A stretch of DNA of 64,000 bases from Planctomycetota bacterium (GTDB lineage: Bacteria; Planctomycetota; Phycisphaerae; UBA1845; UTPLA1). The first letter of the stretch is position 1; each line of letters begins with the position of its first letter. The notes beneath the pieces were generated by a model. That model saw only the letters and a list, made by a program, of their open reading frames with translations. It was not told the origin of the DNA and did no database searches. Below, piece after piece: positions 1 to 9,128 of this stretch. The stretch is from the NCBI GenBank assembly GCA_003576905.1, contig QEVG01000002.1, positions 62,001-126,000 of the forward strand, read 5' to 3'. A program made the position numbers and the translations under genes.

Positions 1-420
1 AACGGCATTCTCATCGTGCACCAGACGCTCAATTTCATGAGCTACGGCCTGGCCCGCGAAGATGCCATCTACGAGTCCGTCCGAACGCGCATCCGTCCGA
101 TCCTCATGACCGTGCTGACGACGCTGTTCGGGCTGATTCCGCTCGTTGTTCGCCCCGGATCCGGTGCGGAACTGTATCGCGGGCTTGGCGCCGTCGTGCT
201 GGGCGGACTTTTCATGTCAACCCTGTTCACGCTGGTCGTGGTGCCGGCCATGCTCTCGCTGTTCATGGGAGCGCGGGCACACCTGTCGCGCTGGCTCTTC
301 AGCGGCGGCGCACGGGCTCGCGGCGCGGAGGGGCGCGAAGCGCCGGTTCCCGCGCCCGTTGTCCCGCCCGCGGTCGCCGCGCGGGAGAGCCAGCCCAAGG
401 CCACGTCGGGAGTCGCATAG
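1..420 (+). CDS. RND-family efflux transporter, C-terminal end only
   Basis: The frame is open from the first base, so the gene starts upstream of the window. About 139 residues are visible. They begin with an NGILIV segment, continue with the RTRIRPILMT stretch and end in two hydrophobic helices (TVLTTLFGLIPLVV and LGGLFMSTLFTLVVVPAMLSLF), the usual layout of TM10-12 in AcrB/HAE1 or CzcA-type proton-driven inner-membrane pumps. A proline/alanine-rich tail of about 40 residues follows the last helix. The stop abuts the GTG start of the next gene. The substrate cannot be told from this end; drug versus metal export is open. Confidence 0.85.
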   Translation, partial: NGILIVHQTLNFMSYGLAREDAIYESVRTRIRPILMTVLTTLFGLIPLVVRPGSGAELYRGLGAVVLGGLFMSTLFTLVVVPAMLSLFMGARAHLSRWLFSGGARARGAEGREAPVPAPVVPPAVAARESQPKATSGVA

Positions 421-1215
421 GTGCGCGTCATTCGTTTTATGGACGACGCCGGCGCCGTCCGGTGGGGCAGGCCCGTCGATGCGAACTCGGCGCAGCCGCT
501 GATCCCGGGCCTGTTTTCGGCGTGGCATTTCGAGTCGACGCCGGTTCCCGTCTCGCGCCGCCTCGCGCCGGTTGCCCCGCCGAACATCATCGCCATCGGC
601 CGAAACTACCGCGAACACGCCCGGGAGATGAAGGCTGAGACGCTGGACGCCGAGCCGCTGATTTTTCTTAAGGCGACCACCTCCGTCATCGGGCCGGATG
701 AGCCGATTGTCCTGCCCAGATCCGCGCCGGATGAGGTGGACTTCGAGGCGGAGCTTGCCGTAACCATCGGCCGCCGGGCCAGGAACGTATCCGAGTCCGA
801 GGCGATGAAGCACGTGCTGGGCTTCACCTGTGCCAATGATGTATCCGCGCGCGATTGTCAGAAGCGCCGTGACAAGCAGTGGGCGCGCGGAAAGAGCTTC
901 GACACCTTCTGCCCCCTTGGCCCGTCGATCGTCACGCCCGACGAGCTGGATTGGGGGCGGCTTGGGATTCGCTCGCGTTTGAACGGCGAGGTAATGCAGG
1001 ACTCCGGTACCGCCGAAATGCTCTTCTCCGTGCCCGCCCTGGTCAGCTACATTTCGCACCAGTTCACGCTCCTGCCCGGAACGGTCATCCTCACCGGTAC
1101 GCCGGCGGGCGTCGGGGCGGCCCGAACGCCGCCGGTCTTCCTGCGGCCGGGCGATGAGATCAGCGTCGAGGTTGACGGGATCGGCGTGCTGACAAACCGC
1201 GTCGTGTCCGAATAA
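421..1215 (+). CDS. Fumarylacetoacetate hydrolase (FAH) family protein
   Basis: A 264-residue protein with the FAH-fold catalytic domain from about residue 55. The motif around DFEAELAV carries the metal-binding acidic residues, followed by NDVSARD, GKSFDTFCPLGP and ILTGTPAGVG near the end. Known family members hydrolyse or isomerise C-C bonds in beta-diketo acids (FAH, homoprotocatechuate isomerase/decarboxylase, oxaloacetate decarboxylase). The length fits the single-domain bacterial form. The start is a GTG directly after the previous stop codon, so the pair is probably cotranscribed. The actual substrate is unknown, and no aromatic degradation genes lie next to it. Confidence 0.9.
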   Translation: MRVIRFMDDAGAVRWGRPVDANSAQPLIPGLFSAWHFESTPVPVSRRLAPVAPPNIIAIGRNYREHAREMKAETLDAEPLIFLKATTSVIGPDEPIVLPRSAPDEVDFEAELAVTIGRRARNVSESEAMKHVLGFTCANDVSARDCQKRRDKQWARGKSFDTFCPLGPSIVTPDELDWGRLGIRSRLNGEVMQDSGTAEMLFSVPALVSYISHQFTLLPGTVILTGTPAGVGAARTPPVFLRPGDEISVEVDGIGVLTNRVVSE

Positions 1216-1292
1216 CCAAGCATTGTTCTCGGGCGTGACGCTTCCAGGGCGATCTCAACTCGCGCGATTGCCTCCCCGATATCTGAGCCGAG

Positions 1293-1736
1293 ATGCCCAG
1301 CACCGACACAGTATCCGCGCCCTCGCGGCTGTTCGTGCGCCATGAGACGCGCTACGAAGCCTCGGTCGAAGTGCATCCCGACCAGGCGGACCAGTTTCGC
1401 ATGAGCTTTCCCGACGCACTGTCGGACTTCAAGGTCGTGGACGTCAGCAAGGGGGGGCTCGGGCTGCGTTCGAGCGTGTTTCTCCCGCGAAATCTCCGAA
1501 TGATCCTGACAGTAACGGGGAGAAACGAAGAGGGCGTTGAGCTGCCCCGACCGTTGACGATCCGCGTGATCGTGCGGCGTTGCAGCCTCATGGACCACAA
1601 GCCCAGCTACCTCGTCGGCCTCCAGTTTGTCGACGCGGCAGGACGGGACGAGCAGCAGCTCGTCAAGGCGGCAGCGCGAGCCGAAGAATCAACGGGCCGG
1701 ACGATGGATTCGGGAGGAACGACCCGTGGCGCTTAG
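1293..1736 (+). CDS. PilZ domain protein (predicted c-di-GMP receptor)
   Basis: A 147-residue soluble protein. The two binding motifs of PilZ domains are visible: RHETR (RxxxR) near residue 14 and DVSKGG (D-x-S-x-x-G) near residue 50, followed by a beta-rich stretch ending in YLVGLQFV. Such domains bind cyclic di-GMP and often control pilus motors. The gene opens the pilus/secretion cluster, and its last 11 bases overlap the start of the assembly ATPase, so it probably adjusts pilus or secretion activity to c-di-GMP. The role is inferred; the fold assignment is firm. Confidence 0.85.
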   Translation: MPSTDTVSAPSRLFVRHETRYEASVEVHPDQADQFRMSFPDALSDFKVVDVSKGGLGLRSSVFLPRNLRMILTVTGRNEEGVELPRPLTIRVIVRRCSLMDHKPSYLVGLQFVDAAGRDEQQLVKAAARAEESTGRTMDSGGTTRGA

Positions 1737-3393
1737 CCCCAGCGAGGAACTTCGCGACCAGCTCCTGGCCGTCGGTGCGATTCCCCCGGCGCAGATTCAG
1801 GAGTTCGAGGCCGAGGCCCGCGAGTCGGACACGGACCTCGAAACGGTAATCCGCAAGCGGCGCGTGCTCAGCGAGACGAACTTGCACGCGCTGCGCGCCA
1901 TGCGCCTCGGCGCGCCGTATTGCAACCTGTCCGATTTCATCCCCCGGTTGCAGAACGCGGAACTGATCGACGAGGCGCTCGCCCGGCGGCATACGATGTT
2001 TCCGCTTTTCGTGCTGGACGGCATGATTACGATGGTCGTTGAGGATCCCAATGACCTCGCGGGCATCGACCAGGTGCGCCGCCTCACCAAGCAGGAAGTG
2101 GATGTCTGCGTGGGGAGCCGCAGCGAGATCGTCGGCCTGATCGAGCGGGCCTACGGGGCGAGTCGCTATCTTGAGCAGTCCTCCGTTGCCGATTCGCTGC
2201 TGGAGGTTGCGGAAGCGGTCGACGGCGACGAGACGCGGCCCGTCATCCGCCTGGTGGATGATCTGGTCAACGAGGCGCTTCGCCAGAGCGCGTCGGATAT
2301 TCACATCGAACCGGGAGAAAAGGACCTGCGGATTCGCATTCGCGTCGACGGCGTGCTGCGCGAGGTCGCCGCGCCGCCGCTTGGGCTGCACCGGGCGCTC
2401 GTTTCGCGCATCAAGGTCATCAGCAAGCTGGACATCTCCCGGACGCGATCGCCGCAGGACGGGGCGTTTCAATACCGCAACGGCGAGACGGAGGTCATGA
2501 TCCGCGTCTCCGTGCTGCCCTCCGTGTACGGCGAATCCGTCGTGATGCGCCTTCTTCGAAACGCGTCCGACGCGATCGGGCTCCACGACTTGGGCATGGA
2601 GCCCGACATGTTCGAGCGATTCAAGGGGATCATCACCAATGCGCACGGCATGATTCTCGTCTCCGGTCCGACAGGCTCCGGAAAATCCACCACGCTCTAT
2701 GCGGTCATGAAGGCGATCACCTCGCCCCAGAAGAACATCGTCACCATCGAGGACCCGGTCGAGTATCGCACGAGCCGCATTCGGCAGGTTCAGGTAAACC
2801 CGGAGGCCGACCTCACCTTTGCCAGTGGGCTGCGGTCGATCCTACGGCAGGATCCCGACGTCATCATGGTCGGTGAAATACGCGATCGGGAGACGGCGCA
2901 GATCGCCGTCCAGTCGGCGCTGACCGGACACCTGCTGCTGTCAACCGTGCACACCAACGATGCGATCGGGTCAATCGCCCGGCTCCGCGATCTGGGCGTT
3001 CCCGAATTCCTTATTTCATCTTCGCTTCTGGCGGTGCTCGCCCAGCGACTGTGCCGGCGGATATGCCCGGACTGCAAGGCGCCGGACGATCCGCCGGAGT
3101 ACATGCTCAGCGCGCTGGGCCTGACGGCGGGAAACCTGGATTTTCAGCCGATGCGCGGCAAGGGCTGCCGGCGCTGCATCGGCAGCGGATACCTCGGCCG
3201 GTGCGGGATATACGAGTTGTTCGAAGTCACGGAGGAATTCAGCGCCATGATCGTCAGGCTTGAACCGACCGAGACGATCCGCGCGGCCGCCCGGTCGAAG
3301 GGTATTCACTTTCTCGTCGACGACGGCATTGCAAAGGTCCGCGCCGGGATCACCTCCGTCGAGGAAGTCGCACGCGTGGCGGGCAGATGCTGA
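1726..3393 (+). CDS. Type II secretion / type IV pilus assembly ATPase (GspE/PilB)
   Basis: A 555-residue cytoplasmic hexameric ATPase that drives pseudopilus or pilus extension. The N-terminal MshEN-like region (about 1-150) precedes RIRVDGVLREV, Walker A GPTGSGKSTT at about 314, the Asp box VTIEDPVEY, the Walker B region DPDVIMVGEIRD and the His box LLSTVHTNDA. Two CxxC pairs (CRRICPDC near 443 and GCRRC near 480) form the zinc-binding tetracysteine motif of GspE/PilB. I chose the GTG at 1726 because GGGAGGAA lies just upstream; earlier in-frame codons lie inside the PilZ gene in another frame. The product works with the platform protein encoded next. Confidence 0.95.
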   Translation: MALSPSEELRDQLLAVGAIPPAQIQEFEAEARESDTDLETVIRKRRVLSETNLHALRAMRLGAPYCNLSDFIPRLQNAELIDEALARRHTMFPLFVLDGMITMVVEDPNDLAGIDQVRRLTKQEVDVCVGSRSEIVGLIERAYGASRYLEQSSVADSLLEVAEAVDGDETRPVIRLVDDLVNEALRQSASDIHIEPGEKDLRIRIRVDGVLREVAAPPLGLHRALVSRIKVISKLDISRTRSPQDGAFQYRNGETEVMIRVSVLPSVYGESVVMRLLRNASDAIGLHDLGMEPDMFERFKGIITNAHGMILVSGPTGSGKSTTLYAVMKAITSPQKNIVTIEDPVEYRTSRIRQVQVNPEADLTFASGLRSILRQDPDVIMVGEIRDRETAQIAVQSALTGHLLLSTVHTNDAIGSIARLRDLGVPEFLISSSLLAVLAQRLCRRICPDCKAPDDPPEYMLSALGLTAGNLDFQPMRGKGCRRCIGSGYLGRCGIYELFEVTEEFSAMIVRLEPTETIRAAARSKGIHFLVDDGIAKVRAGITSVEEVARVAGRC

Positions 3394-3474
3394 AGCGTGA
3401 GGGTTTCGCCGGCCGTCGCGGCGCGCTGAAGACGGCGCGACAGCCGATGCGAAAACAGGTCCGAGAGAGAGAAC

Positions 3475-4731
3475 ATGCCGCGATTCATTGTGCAATTCGC
3501 CGACGCGACGGGAAAGCTCGGCAGCCAGGTTCTCGAGGCGCCGTCCGAACGGGCCGCGATCGCCCGGCTCGAATCGGGCGGGAAAACGCCGGTCAGCGTC
3601 AAGGTTGAAAGTGCCGGCCGGAAGGGAGGTGCTGCGAGGGTGCCCGGCGCGCCGGCCGCGAAGGGCGATCGCGGACGAAAGCGCGGTGGCGGGGCCAGGC
3701 GGCGAGCCATTCTCGATTTCACGCACCAGCTCGTGGCAATCGCTGAAAGCGGCATTCCCATCATCTCCGGCCTCAAGGCCGTGGCCGAGCAGACGCGCAT
3801 GCCCGAACTGCGGAGCGCGATACTGCGTATTGCCGGTCGCGTGGAGGGCGGGCGGTCGCTCGCTGACGCGCTCGACGCCGAGCCGGAGTTCTTTTCGCCA
3901 CTGTACACAAGGACCGTGGCGGCCGGCGAGGCGGCGGGCAAGGTGCCGGAAGTCCTCCTGGCTCTGGCGCGGTATCAGGAGGAGGAAGCCGAGACGCGCG
4001 GGCAGATTCGTTCGGCACTTCTGTATCCCGCCATGGTCGTCGGCGCTCTGATCGTCGCGACCGTTTTCATGCTTGTTTTTGTGGTGCCGCAGTTCGCGGC
4101 ATTGTTCGAAAAGTTCTCCGGCCAGTTGCCGCTCCCGACGCGCGTCCTGCTCGCCGTCAGCGGAGCCGTTACGCATCACTACTGGATCGTGTTGAGCGCT
4201 CTGGTCGCGCTTGTGCTGTCCATGCGTCGGATTCTGGCCCTTCCGCGCGCAAGGGCCTGGCTGGATCACCGCCTGCTGAGGCTCCCCGTATTCGGAAACC
4301 TCCTTCTGGGCGTTTACATGGTCCGGTTTATCGAGTTGCTCGATCTGCTCATGCAGGCCGCGCTGCCGATCACGCAATCTCTTCGGGTCGCCGCCGACAG
4401 CATGACAAACTCCGCCGTTCAGAAGGACATCCGCGGCATGCTGCACGCCGTCGAAGGGGGGCGGTCGCTGACCGAGGCCTTCGCCGAGGCCCAATGGTTT
4501 ACGCCGCTTGTAAAGCGGATGCTCGCCATCGGCGAGTATGCGGGGCGGACGGACCAGATCTTCGCCTATCTCCGGAAATATTATGCGACGCAGACGACGC
4601 GAAGCGTGAAGTTGTTATCGACCCTCGTGGAGCCGGTGCTCGTCACCGGTCTTGCCGCCGTTGTTCTTTTCTTTGCGCTGGCGATCTTTTTACCGATGTG
4701 GAAGCTGCTGAAACTCGTCGGCACGGCATGA
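3475..4731 (+). CDS. Type II secretion / type IV pilus inner-membrane platform protein (GspF/PilC)
   Basis: A 418-residue polytopic membrane protein with two copies of the T2SSF domain. The first contains FTHQLVAIAESGIPIISGLK, the second VRFIELLDLLMQAALPITQSL; each is followed by long hydrophobic helices (around LLYPAMVVGALIVATVFMLVF, and near the C-terminus VLVTGLAAVVLFFALAIFLP). A basic, low-complexity linker of about 40 residues sits between the N-terminal beta region and the first domain. It anchors the assembly ATPase to the membrane. An 81-base gap separates it from the ATPase gene. Confidence 0.95.
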   Translation: MPRFIVQFADATGKLGSQVLEAPSERAAIARLESGGKTPVSVKVESAGRKGGAARVPGAPAAKGDRGRKRGGGARRRAILDFTHQLVAIAESGIPIISGLKAVAEQTRMPELRSAILRIAGRVEGGRSLADALDAEPEFFSPLYTRTVAAGEAAGKVPEVLLALARYQEEEAETRGQIRSALLYPAMVVGALIVATVFMLVFVVPQFAALFEKFSGQLPLPTRVLLAVSGAVTHHYWIVLSALVALVLSMRRILALPRARAWLDHRLLRLPVFGNLLLGVYMVRFIELLDLLMQAALPITQSLRVAADSMTNSAVQKDIRGMLHAVEGGRSLTEAFAEAQWFTPLVKRMLAIGEYAGRTDQIFAYLRKYYATQTTRSVKLLSTLVEPVLVTGLAAVVLFFALAIFLPMWKLLKLVGTA

Positions 4732-4817
4732 CGCCGGCCCGGAAAAGGCTCTCATGCCCGCAGCGGCATGGGGCGGATAACCGACGGATACCTGAAACTC
4801 AGACAGGAGTGATGAAA

Positions 4818-5261
4818 ATGAGACGGAATCAAATGGCAACGGCGCGGGCGGGCTTTACGCTGATCGAACTGGTCACGGTCATCGTGATACTCGGTATCCT
4901 GTCCGCCGTCGCTCTGCCGGTCTATCTGGACTATCGCCAGGATGCGAAGATCGCGGCGTGCAAGGGCATGCTGGGCGCCGTCCGGGCGGCCATCGCCAAT
5001 TACTATGCATACTCGGCGACCAATAGCGGCGGGGGCGTGCTTCGCTATCCGGCTCTGACGGACCTCACCGCCACCGGCGTCGTCATGCAGGATGTCGTCG
5101 GTGACAATCCCTTCGACACCGACGCGACCAAGAACAACGTCGTCGCCGGCACGACGAAGGGTACCGTAGTCGGCAATACCGGCGGCTGGGCCTACAACGC
5201 GACCACCGGTCAGTTCTGGGCCAACACGAACACAACGGGCATCGGCGAAAACGGCTTCTAG
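4818..5261 (+). CDS. Major pseudopilin / type IV pilin (GspG-like)
   Basis: A 147-residue prepilin. The class III signal AGFTLIELVTVIVILGIL is cleaved after the Gly and methylated on Phe by a prepilin peptidase, which is not encoded in this window. The body carries conserved-looking N-terminal helix residues (YLDYRQDAKIAACKGML) and a Gly/Thr/Asn-rich C-terminal half like GspG major pseudopilins. Two ATGs are possible, 4812 and 4818; AGGAG at 4805-4809 is correctly spaced only for 4818. It is the likely main subunit of the filament built by this cluster. Confidence 0.88.
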   Translation: MRRNQMATARAGFTLIELVTVIVILGILSAVALPVYLDYRQDAKIAACKGMLGAVRAAIANYYAYSATNSGGGVLRYPALTDLTATGVVMQDVVGDNPFDTDATKNNVVAGTTKGTVVGNTGGWAYNATTGQFWANTNTTGIGENGF

Positions 5262-5417
5262 GTCCTAATCGACCGAGCCATGGTCCGCCCTCGGACCCGC
5301 CGCGGGAAAGACTGCACACATTCAGATCGCACGGTCGGGCGCCGCCCGGCCGTGCTTTTTTTCGCGCAGGTGAAGGAACGTCCGGCCGGGTCCGATCAGA
5401 ATGAGGGGGTCTTCGCC

Positions 5418-5948
5418 ATGACAAGCCGAACGACTTCAAGCAGTCGGCGCGCGTTCACCCTGATTGAGTTGATCACCGTCGTCGCGGTGCTCGGCATCGT
5501 GGCCGTGGCCGTGGGAGGTCCTACGCTCGGGTACATGGACTCCGTTCGTGCCCGCGCGGCATCGGCAAGAACCGCCGCGGATATTCGCTTCGCCCAGCGA
5601 ACGGCGATGGCCTCGGGACTGCGAACCTGGGTCGTCTTCAGCACCGGCGCCCAGAGCTACCAGATCTTCATCGAGAACAGCGCGAACCCCGGCAAGGCCG
5701 GCCGAGTGCCGCTCGTTCGGCCCTACGACCAGTCATCGGCCCCGGTTGACTACGGCACGGGGCCGTTTGCAAACGTGAGCCTGATCGGTGTCGACGTTCA
5801 CGGCGGAACGGAAATTGAGTTCGACTCCTGGGGAAAGCCCTACGACACCGCGGGAGCGCCGCTTGCTGCGACCGGGGTCATCAGCCTGAGTAACGGCGTT
5901 GTCATCAGGGTTCATCCGGTCGGCGGCTGCGTGGAGCGAACGGGATGA
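5418..5948 (+). CDS. Minor pseudopilin, GspH/FimT-like
   Basis: A 176-residue protein with prepilin signal RRAFTLIELITVVAVLGIV, where Ala replaces the usual Gly before the cleavage site. Behind it is the arrangement typical of GspH/FimT: ARTAADIRFAQRTAMASG then a beta-rich domain. It would be a minor, probably tip or priming, subunit. Its stop overlaps the next start as ATGA, so the two are translationally coupled. A 156-base gap separates it from the major pseudopilin gene; the gap contains a C/G-rich inverted stretch but no recognised gene. Confidence 0.85.
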   Translation: MTSRTTSSSRRAFTLIELITVVAVLGIVAVAVGGPTLGYMDSVRARAASARTAADIRFAQRTAMASGLRTWVVFSTGAQSYQIFIENSANPGKAGRVPLVRPYDQSSAPVDYGTGPFANVSLIGVDVHGGTEIEFDSWGKPYDTAGAPLAATGVISLSNGVVIRVHPVGGCVERTG

Positions 5949-6370
5949 CGCGGCGCGCGCGAAAACAGGGTGTGACCATCATCGAGGTCGTCATGGCGAT
6001 CGTGATCCTGTCGATCGCCCTGCCTCCGATGATCGTCGCTTTCGCCGAGGCGGCGGTGCAGAGCATCCAGCCCGCCGACATGACCGTTGCCTCGTTTCTC
6101 GCGATCGATCGAATGGAGGAGGTCATTGCGCGGCGATTTCGCGATACCGAGGGCTATGAGGAGTTGACTGTGCCGACGATTGCCGGGTTTCCTGACGAGG
6201 ACCCGGTCAGCGGGTTCCCGCGCTTCCGTCGCACGGTTCGAGTCGCGTACGTCGACCGCGAGCTGAGCCCGGCCGCTGCGGACGAAGGGTACAAGAAGGT
6301 CGTCGTTACCGTGGCGTGGGACGCCGAGTCCCTGGAAATCGAACGCGTATTCGCGGATTTCCAGCCGTGA
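5945..6370 (+). CDS. Minor pseudopilin, GspI/PilV-like
   Basis: A 141-residue protein with a short basic leader and prepilin-type helix (KQGVTIIEVVMAIVILSIAL), followed by a compact domain. Its gene position between the GspH-like and GspJ-like genes and its size match GspI/PilV. The Gly-Val-Thr-Ile-Ile-Glu signal keeps the key Glu at +5. The ATG overlaps the preceding stop by four bases. The pseudopilin assignment is firm, the exact subtype less so. Confidence 0.8.
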   Translation: MTRRARKQGVTIIEVVMAIVILSIALPPMIVAFAEAAVQSIQPADMTVASFLAIDRMEEVIARRFRDTEGYEELTVPTIAGFPDEDPVSGFPRFRRTVRVAYVDRELSPAAADEGYKKVVVTVAWDAESLEIERVFADFQP

Positions 6371-6378
6371 GGAAGCTC

Positions 6379-6978
6379 ATGTGGAGTTCCACACAACCTG
6401 GGCGACACGTGTACCGGACACGGCCGGCGCGAGGCGGATTCACCCTTGTTGAGTTGATCGTGTCGCTCTCGGTCGGCGTGATTATCAGCGGGATCGCGGG
6501 CTCCCTGGTCTGGAATGCGTCAAAGATTCGCGGCGATCTTGCGGCGCGGAGCGAACTCGTCGACGTGGCGGCGGGCGCGATGGAGCTGATGGTCCGCCAC
6601 GTGCGCGAGATTCCGCAGGACGAGTGCCCGGGGCAGCCGTCGCCCTGCCTGAACGGCAAGGCCCAGATCGACGTGGCCGGGGCGAGCGAGCTGCGCTTCG
6701 GCGAGACGGGGTTTCGGAGGCAGGGCGATGAACTTCAGATGAGCCAGGACGGGGGCAGCGCGTGGCACCTTGTCGTCGACGACGTCGCGGCGCTTGCGTT
6801 CACGTACTTTGATCGCGAGGGGACGGCACTCGCGTCTCTGCCGCTGTCGCAGAGTGATCGCGAGAACGTACGGCTGATCCGCATCGAGCTGCACCTGTCG
6901 CGCGGCGGCCAGTCTGCCGTGCTTCGAACGGCCACCTACCTTCGGAGCTTCATGAATGAAGTCGAAACGGCCCCATGA
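6379..6978 (+). CDS. Minor pseudopilin, GspJ/PilW-like
   Basis: A 199-residue protein. The prepilin signal is ARGGFTLVELIVSLSVGVII, preceded by a basic leader. The C-terminal domain has a Cys pair (DECPGQPSPC) and a beta-rich fold of the length expected for GspJ. I chose ATG 6379, which has GAGGAAG just upstream; a GTG at 6367 overlapping the previous stop is an alternative. The last 23 bases overlap the next gene. Confidence 0.8.
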   Translation: MWSSTQPGRHVYRTRPARGGFTLVELIVSLSVGVIISGIAGSLVWNASKIRGDLAARSELVDVAAGAMELMVRHVREIPQDECPGQPSPCLNGKAQIDVAGASELRFGETGFRRQGDELQMSQDGGSAWHLVVDDVAALAFTYFDREGTALASLPLSQSDRENVRLIRIELHLSRGGQSAVLRTATYLRSFMNEVETAP

Positions 6979-7375
6979 CATGCAGCGGCGCGGCGCGGCG
7001 CTTGTGGCGTTCGTAGCCGCGCTCCTTGTTATCGGAACGCTGGTCCTCTGGCTGTTCCAGGTGACATCGGCCGCTTCGACCGCTTCATTGTCGCATTACA
7101 TCAGCACCGGCGCACTTTATGCCGCCGAGAGCGGGGTCGAGATGGCCGCCCGGGAGATCGGCTTCGGCCAGGACTTTGATAACGAAGGTACTGGGACGCT
7201 CGGGACGATATCGAACAACGGAAATGCGGCGGACGATCCCGCACTCTCCACGGGTGCTTTCGCGGTCGAGCAGGTCAGCGCCAGCCCGGCGGTCTATCGG
7301 GCCATCGGCCGACCCAGCCAGACGGCGGAACCGTGGACGGGTTTTCGCAGGATTATCGAGTTTCGCACGCAATAA
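6956..7375 (+). CDS. PilX/GspK-like membrane-anchored pilus accessory protein
   Basis: A 139-residue protein with one N-terminal helix (RRGAALVAFVAALLVIGTLV) and the AAESGVEMAAREI motif typical of PilX/GspK-type minor pilins. It lacks the Glu-5 prepilin consensus and is far shorter than a full GspK (about 300 residues), so it resembles the PilX_N type more. It overlaps the GspJ-like gene by 23 bases, again suggesting coupled translation, and probably completes the minor-subunit complex. Confidence 0.75.
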   Translation: MKSKRPHDMQRRGAALVAFVAALLVIGTLVLWLFQVTSAASTASLSHYISTGALYAAESGVEMAAREIGFGQDFDNEGTGTLGTISNNGNAADDPALSTGAFAVEQVSASPAVYRAIGRPSQTAEPWTGFRRIIEFRTQ

Positions 7376-7460
7376 GTATGCACGAGTGCCAGCTGTTGGT
7401 CCCGGGCCTGACTGACGCCGGCGTCGAATTCGCGGCGGCCAGATCGCCGCAGAGACACGG

Positions 7461-9125
7461 ATGTCAAAGAGAAACAGGATTCTCATTCTTCAGGCGGGCG
7501 CGGAGGAACTCCGCGTCGTTTGCGCAGCGCCCCGATCGGACACGATCGTCCTGACCGACGCCTGTACCTTCTGGTCCCGCAAAAAGGACAAGGAGGATTC
7601 GTGTCTTCGCGATCCAACGGTAATTGACGCGCTGCTCGAACACGTCAAAGCCGCGCGCCGGGGCGGCGCCGAGATTCTCTTCGTCCTCGGCGGTTCCTGG
7701 GTCACCTGCAACATGCTCGAAATGCCGCCCCTCTCGGGAAAGGCGCTGCGCCAGGCCGTGCACCTCAAACTGGGACAGCAACTTCACTTTCCCATCGAAG
7801 AATCGGTCGTTGCCATTCGAACGCGCGATTCGGGAACCGGCGCATCGGGCGGGCCGGTGCGCGTTCAGGCCACGGCGGCCCAGTCGGGCGTCATTGATGC
7901 GGCACTGGACGTCGCCGACCGGCTGCGTCTGAAAGTACGGGGGATCTGCGCCGCGCCGGATATCCTCGGAGCGGCCGCCGCGGCCCAGGCCACCGGTGCA
8001 GGGGGCAGCCGCGCCGTCCTGCACGTTGACGAAAAAGGCAGCACGCTGGTCGTCCTCAGCGGCCGGAACATCTGCGTCAGCGCGGAGATTCCGGTCGGAT
8101 TGGCCGACATCACAACCGCGCTGATGCGGCCCATCCTCTCCGGCGAAGCGGTCATTCAACTCGACGAAGAAAAGGCCGCCCGGCTGCGCCAGGAAGTCGG
8201 CATCCCGGATCCGTCGGAGGAAATCGCATCGCTCGGCGTTCGGGGCGACCGCGTCCTCCCGCTGCTCGAGCCCTTCCTACAGAAGTTCCTCAAGCAGCTT
8301 ACGCAGTGGCTCAGCTTCGCGGCCACGACGACGGGTCAAACGGTGACGCGCCTCGAACTTGTCGGACCTGGAGCGGCGACACGCGGGCTGGCTGCGGCCT
8401 TCGCGGCCCGGACATCTCTAAAGGTCGATGCCTCGCAGTGGCTGGCGGCCCTCGGCACGGATCGAGACGGCTCGATGGAGTCGCAGAGTGCGGCCCTGGG
8501 CCTGGCCGCCGCCGCCGCGCGATACCACCAGGAAGCCCCGGACCTTGTGCCGGTGCAGGTGCGGCGGGAGCAGCGAATGGCCCGAATTCGCCGCGCGGTT
8601 GCCATGGGCGGCCCGGTGGTTGCGGCAGCCGTGGTGGCGTTTTCGCTGAGTGTTGATCGGATGGCACGCCAGGTCGACGGCGCAACGCCGGCCTGTCAGC
8701 GGCAGCTCTCGCAGGTGCAGACGTCCGTCTCGAGATTAAGCCACGAATCGCAGCGCGTTCACAAAATCCAAGAGCTGGAGCGGGCTTTTTCCGAATTCGG
8801 CGCGGCCTCGCCGCACTGGATAGCGATCTTCAAGGAACTGTCCCTGCTGCTGCCCAGCGAGCTACAGGCCACGGAATACGCCGCCGAGTCCACCGAGGCC
8901 GGACCCGTTCTGACCATTCGCGCCTCGGTCGTCGCAGGTCGCGGCGGCCGGAGCTTTGACGAGGTCGTGCGCCAGACCCTGCTCCTGCTCCAACGAAGCG
9001 CTTTTTTCAAGCGCGTGGAGCTCGTCTCGGCCAACCGCGAATCGTCCGGCGCGACGCCGGAAACGTCCGGCAGCCTGTCCGTGCGTCTCGATTTGCACGC
9101 GTCCGGGCTCAAGAGGGGGGCGTAA
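7461..9125 (+). CDS. Fused PilM-PilN-like pilus assembly protein
   Basis: A 554-residue protein that joins two functions usually encoded separately. Residues about 1-365 look like the actin-fold PilM/GspL cytoplasmic domain (ILILQAGAEELRVVCA at the start, later VTRLELVGPGAATRGLAAAF and AALGLAAAAARY). A single transmembrane helix (GGPVVAAAVVAFSLSV) follows, then a PilN-like periplasmic part with coiled coil and a ferredoxin-like domain (LSLLLPSELQATEYAAEST). It would link the ATPase and platform to the PilO/P/secretin complex. The order PilMN-O-P-Q in the next genes supports this. Confidence 0.75.
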   Translation: MSKRNRILILQAGAEELRVVCAAPRSDTIVLTDACTFWSRKKDKEDSCLRDPTVIDALLEHVKAARRGGAEILFVLGGSWVTCNMLEMPPLSGKALRQAVHLKLGQQLHFPIEESVVAIRTRDSGTGASGGPVRVQATAAQSGVIDAALDVADRLRLKVRGICAAPDILGAAAAAQATGAGGSRAVLHVDEKGSTLVVLSGRNICVSAEIPVGLADITTALMRPILSGEAVIQLDEEKAARLRQEVGIPDPSEEIASLGVRGDRVLPLLEPFLQKFLKQLTQWLSFAATTTGQTVTRLELVGPGAATRGLAAAFAARTSLKVDASQWLAALGTDRDGSMESQSAALGLAAAAARYHQEAPDLVPVQVRREQRMARIRRAVAMGGPVVAAAVVAFSLSVDRMARQVDGATPACQRQLSQVQTSVSRLSHESQRVHKIQELERAFSEFGAASPHWIAIFKELSLLLPSELQATEYAAESTEAGPVLTIRASVVAGRGGRSFDEVVRQTLLLLQRSAFFKRVELVSANRESSGATPETSGSLSVRLDLHASGLKRGA

Positions 9126-9128
9126 GCC

